Position numbers and translations under genes: made by a program
The notes under the pieces: model-generated
Database searches by the model: none
Seen by the model: the letters and a program-made list of their open reading frames with translations, nothing else
Told to the model about the DNA's origin: nothing
DNA from: Helicobacter sp. 11S02629-2
Lineage (GTDB): Bacteria; Campylobacterota; Campylobacteria; Campylobacterales; Helicobacteraceae
DNA: 64,000 nucleotides
Assembly (NCBI RefSeq): GCF_002272875.1
Contig: NZ_MLAN01000004.1
Location: 62,001-126,000, forward strand
Direction of reading: 5' to 3'
Shown: positions 7,719 to 17,428 of the stretch, one piece after another
Numbering within the stretch: position 1 is the stretch's first letter
Layout of the letters: every line of letters starts with the position of its first letter

Positions 7719-8735
7719 TTAAAAGTTTTTAGTCAAATCCATACCCTTATACATACTAGCGACCTCTTCGCCATAGCCATTAAACATCTTAGTAGGTATA
7801 CGTTCATTAAAGAAGCTATCACCTATATAGTTTTCGCTAGCTTGAGACCAGCGTGGATGCGGTACATTTGGATTAACATTAGCATAAAATCCATACTCAT
7901 CACTAGCTAGATTAACCCACATAGTACTTGGTAGCTTATCTACAAAAGAAATTCGCACTATACTTTTTATAGACTTAAAGCCATACTTCCAAGGCACAAC
8001 TAGTCTTAAAGGCGCACCTGATTGAGGAAGTAAAGCTTTTCCATAAAGCCCTATGGCAAGAAGTGTTAAGTCATTATATGCTTCATCTAGCCTTAGCCCT
8101 TCGATGTAAGGAAACTTTATACCACCAGCTATACTTGGTGACTTAACAGCTGGCATCTCAGGGTCTACTATAGTTTCAAAGTGGACAAACTTCGCACTGC
8201 TTAGCGGCTTAACTACAGCTAGTAAGTCTTTAAGCCTAAAGCCCATATAAGGTAGATTCATACTCCATGCTTCAACGCATCTAAAGTGGTAGTTTCTTTC
8301 TACTAAAGGCATCTTAGCTACTATAGTCTCTAAGCTTAGTTTTACTGGCTTTTCCACTAGCCCATCAATCACCACACTCCAAGGGTCAAGCTTAGCTTTG
8401 CTGAAAACTTCATTTGCTGCTTTACTAGATGAAGGATCTTCTTTTTGCACACCAAACTCATAGTAGTTGTTATAAGTTATAGCCTTTTTTTCAGGTGTCA
8501 AAGAGTTAGGGGTAAGTTTAGAAACTGGAAATGCTGGGTCTTTTTTAAAAAAGAACTTTCTTTGTATAAAGTCGCTTTTTTCAGCCGCTGCTTGTGCTTG
8601 CAAGGAGCTGCCTAGTGGAAGTGCTAGAGCACCTAGGGCAAGGGCTTTCATTATAGTTTCTCTTCTGTTATAGTTTTCTATACTTGTTAGTTCGCTATCT
8701 TTAATCTCATAAGGTTTTGTCCTTTTTATTAACAT
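7719..8735 (-). CDS. msrP: MsrP (YedY)-like molybdoenzyme, periplasmic methionine-sulfoxide reductase subunit
   Basis: A 338-residue sulfite-oxidase-fold molybdoprotein. C153 in 'HFRCVEAWSMN' is the Mo-coordinating cysteine, and 'LPQSGAPLRLVVPWKYGFKS' is the conserved family segment. An N-terminal Tat-type signal is present ('NRRETIMKALALGALALP', residues 23-40), later in the chain than usual, so translation might also start downstream of codon 1. Family members repair oxidised methionine in periplasmic proteins. The membrane haem partner MsrQ is not adjacent. It lies between the reductase operon and the GH79 gene on the same strand, 166 bp after the latter. Confidence 0.88.
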   Translation of the reverse strand: MLIKRTKPYEIKDSELTSIENYNRRETIMKALALGALALPLGSSLQAQAAAEKSDFIQRKFFFKKDPAFPVSKLTPNSLTPEKKAITYNNYYEFGVQKEDPSSSKAANEVFSKAKLDPWSVVIDGLVEKPVKLSLETIVAKMPLVERNYHFRCVEAWSMNLPYMGFRLKDLLAVVKPLSSAKFVHFETIVDPEMPAVKSPSIAGGIKFPYIEGLRLDEAYNDLTLLAIGLYGKALLPQSGAPLRLVVPWKYGFKSIKSIVRISFVDKLPSTMWVNLASDEYGFYANVNPNVPHPRWSQASENYIGDSFFNERIPTKMFNGYGEEVASMYKGMDLTKNF

Positions 8736-8901
8736 ATCTCATCCTTTTCCTAGTGAATCTAAAATGCAGCGATTCTAAAGGAAAAGTAACTGTAATAGTA
8801 AATAAAATCTTAAAAGTAAATATAAAGTTATATATAAGTCTATCTCTTGAAACTATCTATATAAAAAGTAGATTTCTAAAAGATAAAAGATTAACTTATA
8901 C

Positions 8902-10542
8902 TTAACTATCTAAGCTATCTTCAAAGACTACAAAGCTTATAGCATAAGGAAGCATGGAGATTCTACCTGCCTTTAAAGGTGTGCCATTAAGCTCTGGAAG
9001 CTTTTCATCTTTTAGCATTAAAGGCACACCATTAAGACTAACTTCTCCATTACTCATAGTCTTATAAGGGTTATCTGAGTGGTAAGGACTAGGTGCTAAA
9101 ACATAAATCATCCCGCTAGTTTTAAAATCAAAAGTATGCAAGCTACTAGTAGGATTTATAACCATTAAAACCTTCCCTTTTTTACTACCTTTTAAGCTAT
9201 GTGCATAGATTCTAAGTCCTTTTACTTTTAAGTTAGTTTCATAGACTTCTTCTCCCATAAGCTTTTGCCAAAGAAGGGCAGCGTAGTAGTTAGGTTTGGG
9301 CTCATAAGTCTCACCATCAAGCAAGCCATATTCACTAGCACATAAAGTATTATGCATAACTACTTTTACACCAGATTTTGCTAGGCTTCCTAGCTGATTT
9401 AAGAATCTAAAAGTATCAAAAAATGTAGCAGCCCAAGGGTTCCCCCCACAAGCACTATCAGCAGTCTCGCTTATCCAAAGAGGAGCTTTTGGTAAGTACT
9501 TATCACGCAAGTTTTTATAAAACTCAGCCACGCCATCAGTCTTATCTAACCACTCTAAGCTTAAGGCATCTTCTAAAGTAGTGCCACCTTCTTTAGGACT
9601 TTTAGCACAACGCTTAGAGACCGCCCCATAGTAGTGATAAGAAAAGACATCAAACTTAGGCGTTGGCGTAGCAGATAAAAGCATTTCAGTGTTTAAAGCA
9701 GACTTGACCATAGGCAAGGCCCCACCTTCACCCACACAGCCCGGCCCCAAAGTTAACATACTTGGAATCTTTTCCCTTGCAAACTTGGTAAAAACTGCTA
9801 CATCTTTAGCAAAAGAACTAGCATTATAACCCTTAGGCGCAGCACTTACTTCTAAGAGATTAGGCTCATTAAAAAGCTCGGCTGCAGCGATATGACCGCC
9901 AAGTTTATGAGTATAGTTTGCTATCTTAGTGGCTTCTTTTGGAGTCCAGATTCCATCTTTATTGCGTGTGCCAGAACTGATGGCAAAAGATGTAACTAGC
10001 TTTGCATCAACTGCTTTTATAAAGTCTATAACGCCCTTCCACTCTTTACGCGTTAGTACATTTTCAAAGCCTTTAGGGGCTTTTTTAAGCTTAGGCTTAT
10101 CATCATCTTGAAAGTAGATGCTATTAGCCCAAGTGCCACTAACACGCACATAGGCTGAACCTAGCGCACTTGCTAGCATGCGAAGTTTTTTATCACTTAG
10201 ATCAAGTGGCTTTAAGGCTTTATAGAGGTTAGAATTATCATGGCTTAAGTTTTCATTTGACTTTTTAGAATCTATGTCTTTATAAGGCGCCCAAAACTTG
10301 CCACCTACTACTTCTACCATCTCTATGTTATAAGATAGATAGCACTTATCAACACTAGTTAGATAGATAAAAGATTTAGGATTGACACTAACTGAGCTTT
10401 TAGGATCCCAGCCAGCAAAACTTTTCTCCATAGTGTCATCATTTGCTAAAAGAGAAGCACCTAGCAAAGTCTTTGCCATAGGAGTAAAGGCTAGCAAGGC
10501 ACTAGCTTTTAAAACTCCCCTTCTATTAAGTCTATCAGCCAT
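8902..10542 (-). CDS. Tat-exported GH79-type glycosidase (heparanase/beta-glucuronidase-like)
   Basis: A 546-residue protein with a Tat signal ('NRRGVLKASALLAF', residues 6-19) and a TIM-barrel glycosidase body. 'FNEPN' holds E226, the likely acid/base, and 'WISETADSACGG' holds E359, the likely nucleophile. The segment 'EYGLLDGETYEPKPNYYAAL' strongly resembles the heparanase stretch that precedes the C-terminal beta domain. These features match clan GH-A family 79, whose members cleave glucuronide links in heparan sulfate or related glycans. The expected location is the periplasm or outside the cell. The signal peptide is very like that of TorA. The substrate is unknown. I do not recall this enzyme as a normal part of Helicobacter genomes. 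Confidence 0.8.
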   Translation of the reverse strand: MADRLNRRGVLKASALLAFTPMAKTLLGASLLANDDTMEKSFAGWDPKSSVSVNPKSFIYLTSVDKCYLSYNIEMVEVVGGKFWAPYKDIDSKKSNENLSHDNSNLYKALKPLDLSDKKLRMLASALGSAYVRVSGTWANSIYFQDDDKPKLKKAPKGFENVLTRKEWKGVIDFIKAVDAKLVTSFAISSGTRNKDGIWTPKEATKIANYTHKLGGHIAAAELFNEPNLLEVSAAPKGYNASSFAKDVAVFTKFAREKIPSMLTLGPGCVGEGGALPMVKSALNTEMLLSATPTPKFDVFSYHYYGAVSKRCAKSPKEGGTTLEDALSLEWLDKTDGVAEFYKNLRDKYLPKAPLWISETADSACGGNPWAATFFDTFRFLNQLGSLAKSGVKVVMHNTLCASEYGLLDGETYEPKPNYYAALLWQKLMGEEVYETNLKVKGLRIYAHSLKGSKKGKVLMVINPTSSLHTFDFKTSGMIYVLAPSPYHSDNPYKTMSNGEVSLNGVPLMLKDEKLPELNGTPLKAGRISMLPYAISFVVFEDSLDS

Positions 10543-10629
10543 GTCTATCCTTTTAAAATGATAATTTTAAAAAGCATTGTAAAACTATATTCATTAACTT
10601 TAGTAAAATAAGCCCAAAGTTAAAAGGAC

Positions 10630-11739
10630 ATGATGAAAATGGATTCTTATGAATACGGTGAGTTATTAAAAACATTAAGCACAAAAACTACAAATATAGA
10701 AAAGATCATAAACCCCACACACATAAAAGAAAGGCTAAAAGATATAGAATCTAAGTCTTTAGACAAAGACTTTTGGGAAGATGCCAGCCTTGCTTCAAAG
10801 CTTTTAAAAGAAAAGCAAAGGTTAAACTCCTTGCTTAGTGCTTACATAACAGCAAGTGATAATCTAAAAGATGCTAGCGAGCTTTATGAGATGTCTTTAG
10901 GAACTGAAGATAATGACACTTTAGAGCTTTTATATCTTGATAGTGAAGGCTTAGAAAATAGCATCAAAGACTTAGAGATAAAAGTCATGCTTAGTGATGA
11001 GTTAGATTCCATGAATGCTATCTTTACTATACAGCCAGGAGCTGGTGGGACTGAAAGCATGGATTGGTGCTTGATGCTTTATAGGATGTATGTTAGATGG
11101 GCACAGCGTCGTGGCTTTAAGCTAGAGCTTTTAGACTATCAAGAAGGTGAAGAAGCAGGTCTAAAAGGAGTAAGTTTTATTATAAGAGGAGAAAACGCTT
11201 ATGGCTATGCAAAAGTAGAATCTGGTGTGCATAGACTAGTTAGGATTTCACCTTTTGATTCTAACGCTAAGCGTCATACTTCTTTTGTAAGCGTGCAAGT
11301 AAGTCCTGAGCTAGATGATAATATAGATATAGAGATACTAGATAAAGACATAAGGATAGATACTTATAGAGCTAGTGGTGCAGGCGGACAGCATGTTAAT
11401 AAAACTGAATCTGCTATAAGGATAACCCACATCCCAACTGGCATAGTAGTGCAATGCCAAAATGACAGATCTCAGCACAAAAATAAAGCCACTGCTTTAA
11501 AGATGCTAACTTCTAAACTCTACGCCCTAGAAAAGCAAAAAAACACTGATAGGGCTAATAGTAATGATAAAAGCGAGATGGGCTTTGGCTATCAGATAAG
11601 AAGCTATGTCTTAGCACCTTATCAGCAAGTAAAAGACACTAGAAGCAACCTTGCTTACTCTAACACCCAAGCCATACTTGATGGCGAGATAGATTCTATA
11701 ATGGAAGGCGTTTTAGTAAGCCTAAATCAAGCCAAATAG
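10630..11739 (+). CDS. prfB: Peptide chain release factor 2
   Basis: A 369-residue class I release factor that ends translation at UAA and UGA. The stop-codon-reading tripeptide S207-P-F and the catalytic G252-G-Q ('[13 protein letters not shown]') are both present. The frame is open throughout, so the programmed +1 frameshift found near codon 26 in many bacteria is absent. AAAGGA lies just upstream. Three ATG codons (10630, 10633, 10639) could start it, and spacing slightly favours the second. A TAAAAT box near 10603-10608 is a plausible promoter. It is divergent from the GH79 gene. Confidence 0.96.
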   Translation: MMKMDSYEYGELLKTLSTKTTNIEKIINPTHIKERLKDIESKSLDKDFWEDASLASKLLKEKQRLNSLLSAYITASDNLKDASELYEMSLGTEDNDTLELLYLDSEGLENSIKDLEIKVMLSDELDSMNAIFTIQPGAGGTESMDWCLMLYRMYVRWAQRRGFKLELLDYQEGEEAGLKGVSFIIRGENAYGYAKVESGVHRLVRISPFDSNAKRHTSFVSVQVSPELDDNIDIEILDKDIRIDTYRASGAGGQHVNKTESAIRITHIPTGIVVQCQNDRSQHKNKATALKMLTSKLYALEKQKNTDRANSNDKSEMGFGYQIRSYVLAPYQQVKDTRSNLAYSNTQAILDGEIDSIMEGVLVSLNQAK

Positions 11740-11764
11740 CACAAGCTAATAACATGAATAAAAG

Positions 11765-13249
11765 ATGATAAAATCACATATGCTAAACCCTACTTATAAT
11801 AAAGACCTTGCGATGAGAGATGACTTAACTGATATGGATTCTTTAAAAGAAAAGTGTGCTGTAACTGGGATTTATAACTCAAATCACGCAGCTAACCTTG
11901 CCTACTACACCCTCTTTGCCATGCAGCACAGAGGTCAAGAAGCAAGCGGTATAAGCGTTAGTAATGGCCACGATATAGCCACTTTTAAAGATAGTGGATT
12001 AGTAACTGATGTCTTTAAAAAAGACACCTTAAAAGCCCTAGCTGGCTTTAGTGCCATAGGGCATAATCGCTACTCAACAGCAGGCGATAACTCCCTTGCA
12101 GACTCCCAGCCTCTTTTTGCAAGATATAACTTAGGTGAGTTTTCTATAGCCCATAATGGCAATATAACCAACGCTTTAGAACTTCGCGAGATGCTTACTC
12201 GTGAAGGGGCTATATTTCAAAGTCAGCTAGATACTGAAGTTATCCTCCATCTTATAGCCAGAAGTAAGCAAACTAACCTTACAGCTAGAATCATAGAAGC
12301 TATAAAGATGCTTAAAGGTGCTTTTGCCTTAGTTTTTATAAGCCGTTCTAAAATGTTTGCACTGCGTGATAGATTTGGTCTTAGGCCTCTTTCACTAGCC
12401 CAGCTTGATAATGAAGATGGCACTAAAGGCTACGTAGTAGCTAGCGAAACCTGTGCTTTTGATCTAATAAATGCTAAGTTTATAAGAGATGTAAAACCGG
12501 GTGAGCTACTAGTCTTTGAAAGAAATAAGATGGAATCCATTCATGAAGCACGATTTGTAAGTACTATGTTTGATGAAAGCACTCCTAGTAAGCCTTGTAT
12601 CTTTGAGTATGTCTACTTTTCAAGACCTGATAGCTTGGTGTTTGGAAGAAGTGTGTATGAAGTAAGAAAAGCACTTGGGAAAAGACTAGCCATTGAGCAT
12701 AAAGTAGATGCTGATATGGTAGTGCCCGTGCCAGATAGCGGCATAGCAGCAGCCCTAGGCTATAGCGTGCAATCAGGCATACCTTTTGAACTAGGCTTGA
12801 TTAGAAACCACTACGTAGGAAGGACTTTCATAGAGCCAACACAATCCTTGCGTGAGTTAAAAGTAAGATTAAAACTAAATCCTATCAAAGAAGTGATAAA
12901 AGATAAAAAAGTCATCGTTATAGATGATTCACTAGTTCGTGGGACTACTTCTAAAGCCATAGTTAGACTTTTAAGAAACGCTGGAGCTAAAGAGGTACAT
13001 CTTTTAATAGCTGCTCCTCAAACCATAAGTCCTTGCTACTACGGGGTAGATACACCCAATAAAGAAGAGTTAATCTGTGCTAATAAAAGCTTAGAAGAAG
13101 TAAAAGAGTATCTTCACGCTGATAGTTTAGGCTTTTTAAGTTTAGAAGGTTTAGAGGCTGCACTAACTGAGATAAAAGACGTAAAAAGTGAGACAAATCG
13201 TTGCAGTGAGTTTTGTAAAGCCTGTTTTGATGGAATCTATGTAGAGTAA
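11765..13249 (+). CDS. purF: Amidophosphoribosyltransferase (purine synthesis, first step)
   Basis: Makes 5-phosphoribosylamine from PRPP and glutamine in the cytoplasm. The N-terminal nucleophile is C31 in 'KCAVTGIY', preceded by a 30-residue propeptide if the first ATG is used; cleavage before the Cys is needed for activity. Glutaminase signatures 'MQHRGQEASG' and 'GHNRYSTAG' follow, and the PRPP loop is 'VIVIDDSLVRGTTSK'. Cysteines at 'SPCYYG' and 'CSEFCKAC' suggest the Fe-S-containing Bacillus type. The ribosome site is weak (AAAAG), so starts at codons 6 or 17 are also possible. It begins 25 bp after prfB. Confidence 0.95.
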   Translation: MIKSHMLNPTYNKDLAMRDDLTDMDSLKEKCAVTGIYNSNHAANLAYYTLFAMQHRGQEASGISVSNGHDIATFKDSGLVTDVFKKDTLKALAGFSAIGHNRYSTAGDNSLADSQPLFARYNLGEFSIAHNGNITNALELREMLTREGAIFQSQLDTEVILHLIARSKQTNLTARIIEAIKMLKGAFALVFISRSKMFALRDRFGLRPLSLAQLDNEDGTKGYVVASETCAFDLINAKFIRDVKPGELLVFERNKMESIHEARFVSTMFDESTPSKPCIFEYVYFSRPDSLVFGRSVYEVRKALGKRLAIEHKVDADMVVPVPDSGIAAALGYSVQSGIPFELGLIRNHYVGRTFIEPTQSLRELKVRLKLNPIKEVIKDKKVIVIDDSLVRGTTSKAIVRLLRNAGAKEVHLLIAAPQTISPCYYGVDTPNKEELICANKSLEEVKEYLHADSLGFLSLEGLEAALTEIKDVKSETNRCSEFCKACFDGIYVE

Positions 13250-13312
13250 AGGCAATATGCACCATACTTATATGCTAGAATGTAAGGGTAATAAAATAAA
13301 GCAAGGTTATAT

Positions 13313-14386
13313 ATGAGTTTTTATCACAAAGTTAGATCATATATATTTAAACTAAACCCAGAGACTGCACATGAGATAGTGGAAAAGGCCCTCTCAGGTG
13401 TAAGCTACACCCCACTAATAGAAAATATGCTAGCTTCACACTTTTGTAAGTACCACGCTAGCCTTGATAATGAGATTTTAGGTATGAGATTTTACAACCC
13501 TATAGGCTTAGCACCGGGTTTTGATAAAAATGCCACAATGGTTAGAGGGCTAACAACGCTAGGTTTTTCACACTTAGAGCTAGGTACCATTACTCATAAT
13601 CCACAAGATGGCAACCCAAAACCTAGACTTTTTAGACATGTGGAAGCTAAGTCTTTACAAAATGCCATGGGATTTAATAACCTAGGCGTTAGGGCAGTTA
13701 TAAATAACTTGCAAAAAGTCTATCCTTTTTGTATACCTCTTGGCATAAATCTAGGTAAAAATAAAAATATAGCTCTAGCAGATGCCCTAACTGCTTATGA
13801 GCTAGCTTTAAAAGCTACTATAGATTATGGCGACTACTTTGTTTTTAACGTCTCTTCTCCTAATACTGTTGGCCTTAGAGACTTGCAAGATGTAAGCTTT
13901 GTAAATGAACTTTTCTCTATGGCAAAAAGCCTAACTAATAAACCGACTTTTTTAAAGATCTCTCCTGATATGGAATTAGATTCCATGCTTGAAGTATGCA
14001 AAAGTGCACTTAGTAGTGGGGCAAGTGGACTAATAGCTACTAATACTACGATTGACTACTCCTTAGTTTCTAGCCCAAAGTTAAAAGATGGAATCCCTTT
14101 TGGTGGGCTAAGTGGTGAGGTTTTAAAAACTAAAAGTAATGAAGTTTTAAAAGAGCTAGGCAAGGCTTTTTTCAAAGAAGGCATCATAGTCTCAGTTGGT
14201 GGTATAGATAGTGCTAGTGATATTTTAGAAAGACTTAAAAATGGTGCGTCTTTAGTTCAGATTCTAACTAGTATAATATATGAAGGACCCGGAGTAGTAA
14301 AAAGACTAAACAGTGAACTTTCTTCGCTAATGGTGCAAGAAGGCTTTTCTAATATAAAAGATGTTATTGGGATTAATGTAAGATGA
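13313..14386 (+). CDS. pyrD: Dihydroorotate dehydrogenase, quinone-dependent (class 2)
   Basis: Membrane-associated flavoprotein of pyrimidine synthesis that passes electrons from dihydroorotate to quinone. At 357 residues it has the class 2 length with the N-terminal membrane helix region ('YHKVRSYIFKLNPETAHEI'). 'NPIGLAPGFDKNA' and 'FNVSSPNTVGLRDLQ' (catalytic Ser region), and the C-terminal phosphate-binding 'SVGGIDSA', are diagnostic. It opens a five-gene cluster with overlapping ends: its stop overlaps the protease start by 4 bases. The same order occurs in H. pylori as I recall it (HP1011-HP1015). Confidence 0.95.
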   Translation: MSFYHKVRSYIFKLNPETAHEIVEKALSGVSYTPLIENMLASHFCKYHASLDNEILGMRFYNPIGLAPGFDKNATMVRGLTTLGFSHLELGTITHNPQDGNPKPRLFRHVEAKSLQNAMGFNNLGVRAVINNLQKVYPFCIPLGINLGKNKNIALADALTAYELALKATIDYGDYFVFNVSSPNTVGLRDLQDVSFVNELFSMAKSLTNKPTFLKISPDMELDSMLEVCKSALSSGASGLIATNTTIDYSLVSSPKLKDGIPFGGLSGEVLKTKSNEVLKELGKAFFKEGIIVSVGGIDSASDILERLKNGASLVQILTSIIYEGPGVVKRLNSELSSLMVQEGFSNIKDVIGINVR

Positions 14387-15753
14387 GATTTGTAATAATG
14401 ATAGGAGTTTTAATGAGTGCTCTAAGTGCGGCTGTATCGCTACCTTTTCAGGTAGAAACACTAAAAGAAAATGGACTAAATATAGTCGTAGTGCCTTTAA
14501 GAAATGGCTCTAATGTCATAGAAACTGATGTTATCTATAATGTAGGCTCAGGCGATGAGAAAATGGGCAAAAGTGGTATAGCGCATATGATAGAGCATAT
14601 GAACTTTAAGTCAACCAAGAATCTAAAAGCTGGTGAGTTTGACACTATAGTAAAACGTATGGGTGGAGTTGATAACGCTTCTACTGGCTTTGACTACACT
14701 CGCTACTTTATAAAATCATCCTCTAGTAACCTAGATACTTCCCTAAAGCTTTTTGCTGACTTAATGGGGAATCTCACTTTAAAAGATTCTGAGTTTCAAA
14801 CCGAAAGACAAGTAGTTATGCAAGAAAGACTTTGGAGAACTGAAGATAACCCTATAGGCTATCTTTACTTTAGATTCTTTAACACTGCCTTTGTTTATAG
14901 TCCCTACCATTGGACTCCAATAGGCTTTCATAGCGATATACTTAATTGGAATATTAAAGACTTAAAAGACTTTCACAAAACCTACTATCAACCAACAAAT
15001 GCAACTGTTTTAATAGTTGGCGATATAGACCCAAAAGAGGCCTTTGCTAAAACAAAAAAGTACTTTGGTAATATCAAAAATAAGAAAGAAATTCCTGCAT
15101 TTTACGAAAACGAACCAGATAGTGATGGTGAAAAAGTAGTAAATATACACAGATACACAGGTGGCTTAGAGTACCTAGCCCTCGGCTTTAGAACTTCTAA
15201 ACTAAGTGATAAAAGAGATGAAGCAGCCAAGTATAAAGATAAAGTAGTCTTAGATGTACTAGGCTATATCTTAGGTGGCACTAACTCTTCTTTGCTAGAT
15301 GAAAAACTAAGCGATGAGTTAAAACTAACTAGTGATATAAGTAGTTTTAATATGAAACTAAAACATGGCGGAGTATTTTTCATCATAGCTACTATGAACA
15401 AAGACAAAAAAGCAAGTGATGCTAAAGATGAAATCTTAAAAGTGATACAAAATATCAAAGAAAGAAAGATAAGTGAGGCTGACTTAGATAAGGCTAAGGC
15501 TGCTATTAATGCGAGATTTTTATATAGTTTTGAAAGTAGTAGCAAGCTAGCTGGAATCTTTGCAAGCTTTATAGGTGGGGCTGATAGCAAAGACGTAGAT
15601 GTATCCTTAAAGCATCTTAAAAACTACATAAAAGATGTGAACTCTGTGAACTTAAAAGACTTGCAAGATGTTTCAGACTACTACTTCACTAAAGCTAACT
15701 TAACAACACTCACTATGAGTCCAAAGTCCAACTCACACAAGGAAGATGAATGA
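14383..15753 (+). CDS. Exported M16-family zinc protease
   Basis: A 456-residue pitrilysin-type protease. Signal peptide residues 1-19 ('[14 protein letters not shown]'), and the inverted zinc motif H68-M-I-E71-H72 in '[13 protein letters not shown]', with a third ligand expected in '[13 protein letters not shown]'. It has the single-chain length of the PqqL/YmxG-like group and corresponds by position to H. pylori HP1012. Probably periplasmic. The ATGA overlap with pyrD and the same overlap with dapA indicate translational coupling. Substrates are unknown. Confidence 0.92.
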   Translation: MRFVIMIGVLMSALSAAVSLPFQVETLKENGLNIVVVPLRNGSNVIETDVIYNVGSGDEKMGKSGIAHMIEHMNFKSTKNLKAGEFDTIVKRMGGVDNASTGFDYTRYFIKSSSSNLDTSLKLFADLMGNLTLKDSEFQTERQVVMQERLWRTEDNPIGYLYFRFFNTAFVYSPYHWTPIGFHSDILNWNIKDLKDFHKTYYQPTNATVLIVGDIDPKEAFAKTKKYFGNIKNKKEIPAFYENEPDSDGEKVVNIHRYTGGLEYLALGFRTSKLSDKRDEAAKYKDKVVLDVLGYILGGTNSSLLDEKLSDELKLTSDISSFNMKLKHGGVFFIIATMNKDKKASDAKDEILKVIQNIKERKISEADLDKAKAAINARFLYSFESSSKLAGIFASFIGGADSKDVDVSLKHLKNYIKDVNSVNLKDLQDVSDYYFTKANLTTLTMSPKSNSHKEDE

Positions 15754-16634
15754 TAACTGGAGCCATGAGTGCTTTAATCACGCCACTTAAAAATGACAAG
15801 ATAGACACAGAGACTTATGAAAAACTAATAATTAGGCAGATGAAGTATGGCATGGATGCTTGTGTGCCAGTAGGAACAACTGGCGAAAGTGCTACTTTAA
15901 GCCATAAAGAACATATGGAGTGCATAGAGATAGCAGTTAAAACTTGCAAGGCTTATAATGCAAAACATGGCACAAAAGTAAAAGTGCTTGCAGGCGCTGG
16001 GAGTAATAGCACTAAAGAAGCTATAGAGTTAGCTAGGTTTGCCCAAAAGTGTGGTGCAGATGGAATCTTATGCGTTACACCTTATTACAACAAACCAACC
16101 CAAGAAGGCTTATACCTCCACTACAAAGCTATAGCAGAGAGTATAGAGCTTCCAGTCCTACTTTATAACGTGCCGGGTAGAACAGGAGTTAATATAGAAG
16201 TAGAGACTGTTATAAGACTATCAAAAGTTAAAAACATCTACGGTATAAAAGAAGCTTCAGGCTCTATAGAAAAGGTTATGGTTATGAGGATAAAGATGCC
16301 AGACTTTGTGGTGATGAGTGGAGATGATATGCTAAATCTTCCTATATTACTCCAAGGCGGACAAGGGGTTATCTCAGTTACTGGGAATCTGCTTCCAAAA
16401 GAGATATCAGACCTAACTAAGCTAAATTTGAAAGAGGCTTCAGCTATAAATAATAAGCTTTATGATATAAATAAAGCTTTATTTTACGAAAGTAATCCAA
16501 TTCCTATAAAAGCAGCTATGCATTTAAGTGGGTTAATGCCTACCTTAGAGTACCGACTTCCACTGTGTAATCCTAGTGATGAATGCTTAAAGGTACTAGA
16601 ACAAACTTTAAAAGAATATGAGGTACAACTATGA
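15750..16634 (+). CDS. dapA: 4-hydroxy-tetrahydrodipicolinate synthase
   Basis: Condenses pyruvate with aspartate semialdehyde, the first committed step to lysine and meso-diaminopimelate for the cell wall. At 294 residues it is the normal length. '[14 protein letters not shown]' binds pyruvate, '[10 protein letters not shown]' and 'LYNVPGRTG' are typical, and the Schiff-base lysine is in '[10 protein letters not shown]'. It overlaps both neighbours by 4 bases. Its place next to a protease and an SDR is conserved in Helicobacter and Campylobacter rather than functional. Confidence 0.96.
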   Translation: MITGAMSALITPLKNDKIDTETYEKLIIRQMKYGMDACVPVGTTGESATLSHKEHMECIEIAVKTCKAYNAKHGTKVKVLAGAGSNSTKEAIELARFAQKCGADGILCVTPYYNKPTQEGLYLHYKAIAESIELPVLLYNVPGRTGVNIEVETVIRLSKVKNIYGIKEASGSIEKVMVMRIKMPDFVVMSGDDMLNLPILLQGGQGVISVTGNLLPKEISDLTKLNLKEASAINNKLYDINKALFYESNPIPIKAAMHLSGLMPTLEYRLPLCNPSDECLKVLEQTLKEYEVQL

Positions 16635-17428
16635 CACAAGACAGCACTCAGGGCTATATGAGAGGAAAAACACTAGTTATAAGCGGGGCGACAAGAGGCA
16701 TCGGAAAGGCTATACTTTATAAGTTTGCCCAAAATGGCGTTAATGTGGCATTCACTTATAACAAAAACGAAGAAGAAGCAAAAAAGATAGCAGCTGAGTT
16801 GGAATCTAAGTATAAGATAAAGGCTAGATGTTATCCACTAAATGTACTAGAGCCAGAGCAGTATGTAAGACTTTTTGAAGAAGTAGATAAAGACTTTGAT
16901 AGGGTTGACTTCTTTATATCTAATGCCATTATTTATGGCAAAAGTGTAGCTGGTGGCTTTGCGCCTTTTATGCGTCTAAAACCAAAAGGACTTAATAATA
17001 TATACACAGCTACAGTTTTAGCCTTTGTAGTAGGTGCACAAGAAGCTACAAAACGTATGAAGCTTGTAGGTGGAGGCTCTATAGTCACACTTAGCTCAAC
17101 TGGCAACCTAGTCTACATGCCAAACTACGCAGGACATGGTAACTCAAAAAATGCAGTTGAAACCATGGTTAAGTATGCTGCAACTGAGTTGGGTGAGTTT
17201 GGTATAAGGGTTAATGCAGTAAGTGGTGGGCCTATTGACACAGATGCACTAAAAGCCTTCCCAGACTATGCCATCATAAAAGAAAAGGTTGAAGAGCAAA
17301 GCCCGCTTAACCGCATGGGTACTCCAGAAGATTTAGCTGGGGCTGCATTTTTCTTATGCGATAAAACTCAGTCTGGTTGGATGACTGGACAAACTATGGT
17401 TGTTGATGGTGGAACGACTTTTAAATAA
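16631..17428 (+). CDS. Short-chain dehydrogenase, FabL-like enoyl-ACP reductase candidate
   Basis: A 265-residue SDR with the nucleotide-binding '[10 protein letters not shown]' at 18-27. The active-site spacing is Y166-x6-K173 ('YAGHGNSK') rather than the usual Y-x3-K. That wider spacing is typical of FabI/FabL enoyl-ACP reductases, so a role in the last step of fatty-acid elongation is likely. In H. pylori the positional counterpart (HP1014) has been annotated as a hydroxysteroid dehydrogenase, so the substrate should be treated as unproven. It starts inside the dapA stop (ATGA) and overlaps the next gene. Confidence 0.85.
   Translation: MTQDSTQGYMRGKTLVISGATRGIGKAILYKFAQNGVNVAFTYNKNEEEAKKIAAELESKYKIKARCYPLNVLEPEQYVRLFEEVDKDFDRVDFFISNAIIYGKSVAGGFAPFMRLKPKGLNNIYTATVLAFVVGAQEATKRMKLVGGGSIVTLSSTGNLVYMPNYAGHGNSKNAVETMVKYAATELGEFGIRVNAVSGGPIDTDALKAFPDYAIIKEKVEEQSPLNRMGTPEDLAGAAFFLCDKTQSGWMTGQTMVVDGGTTFK

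Noticed and set aside
10630-10720. Programmed frameshift in prfB
   Set aside because: The frame is open from the start codon to the end, with no in-frame UGA near codon 26, so no frameshift is needed.
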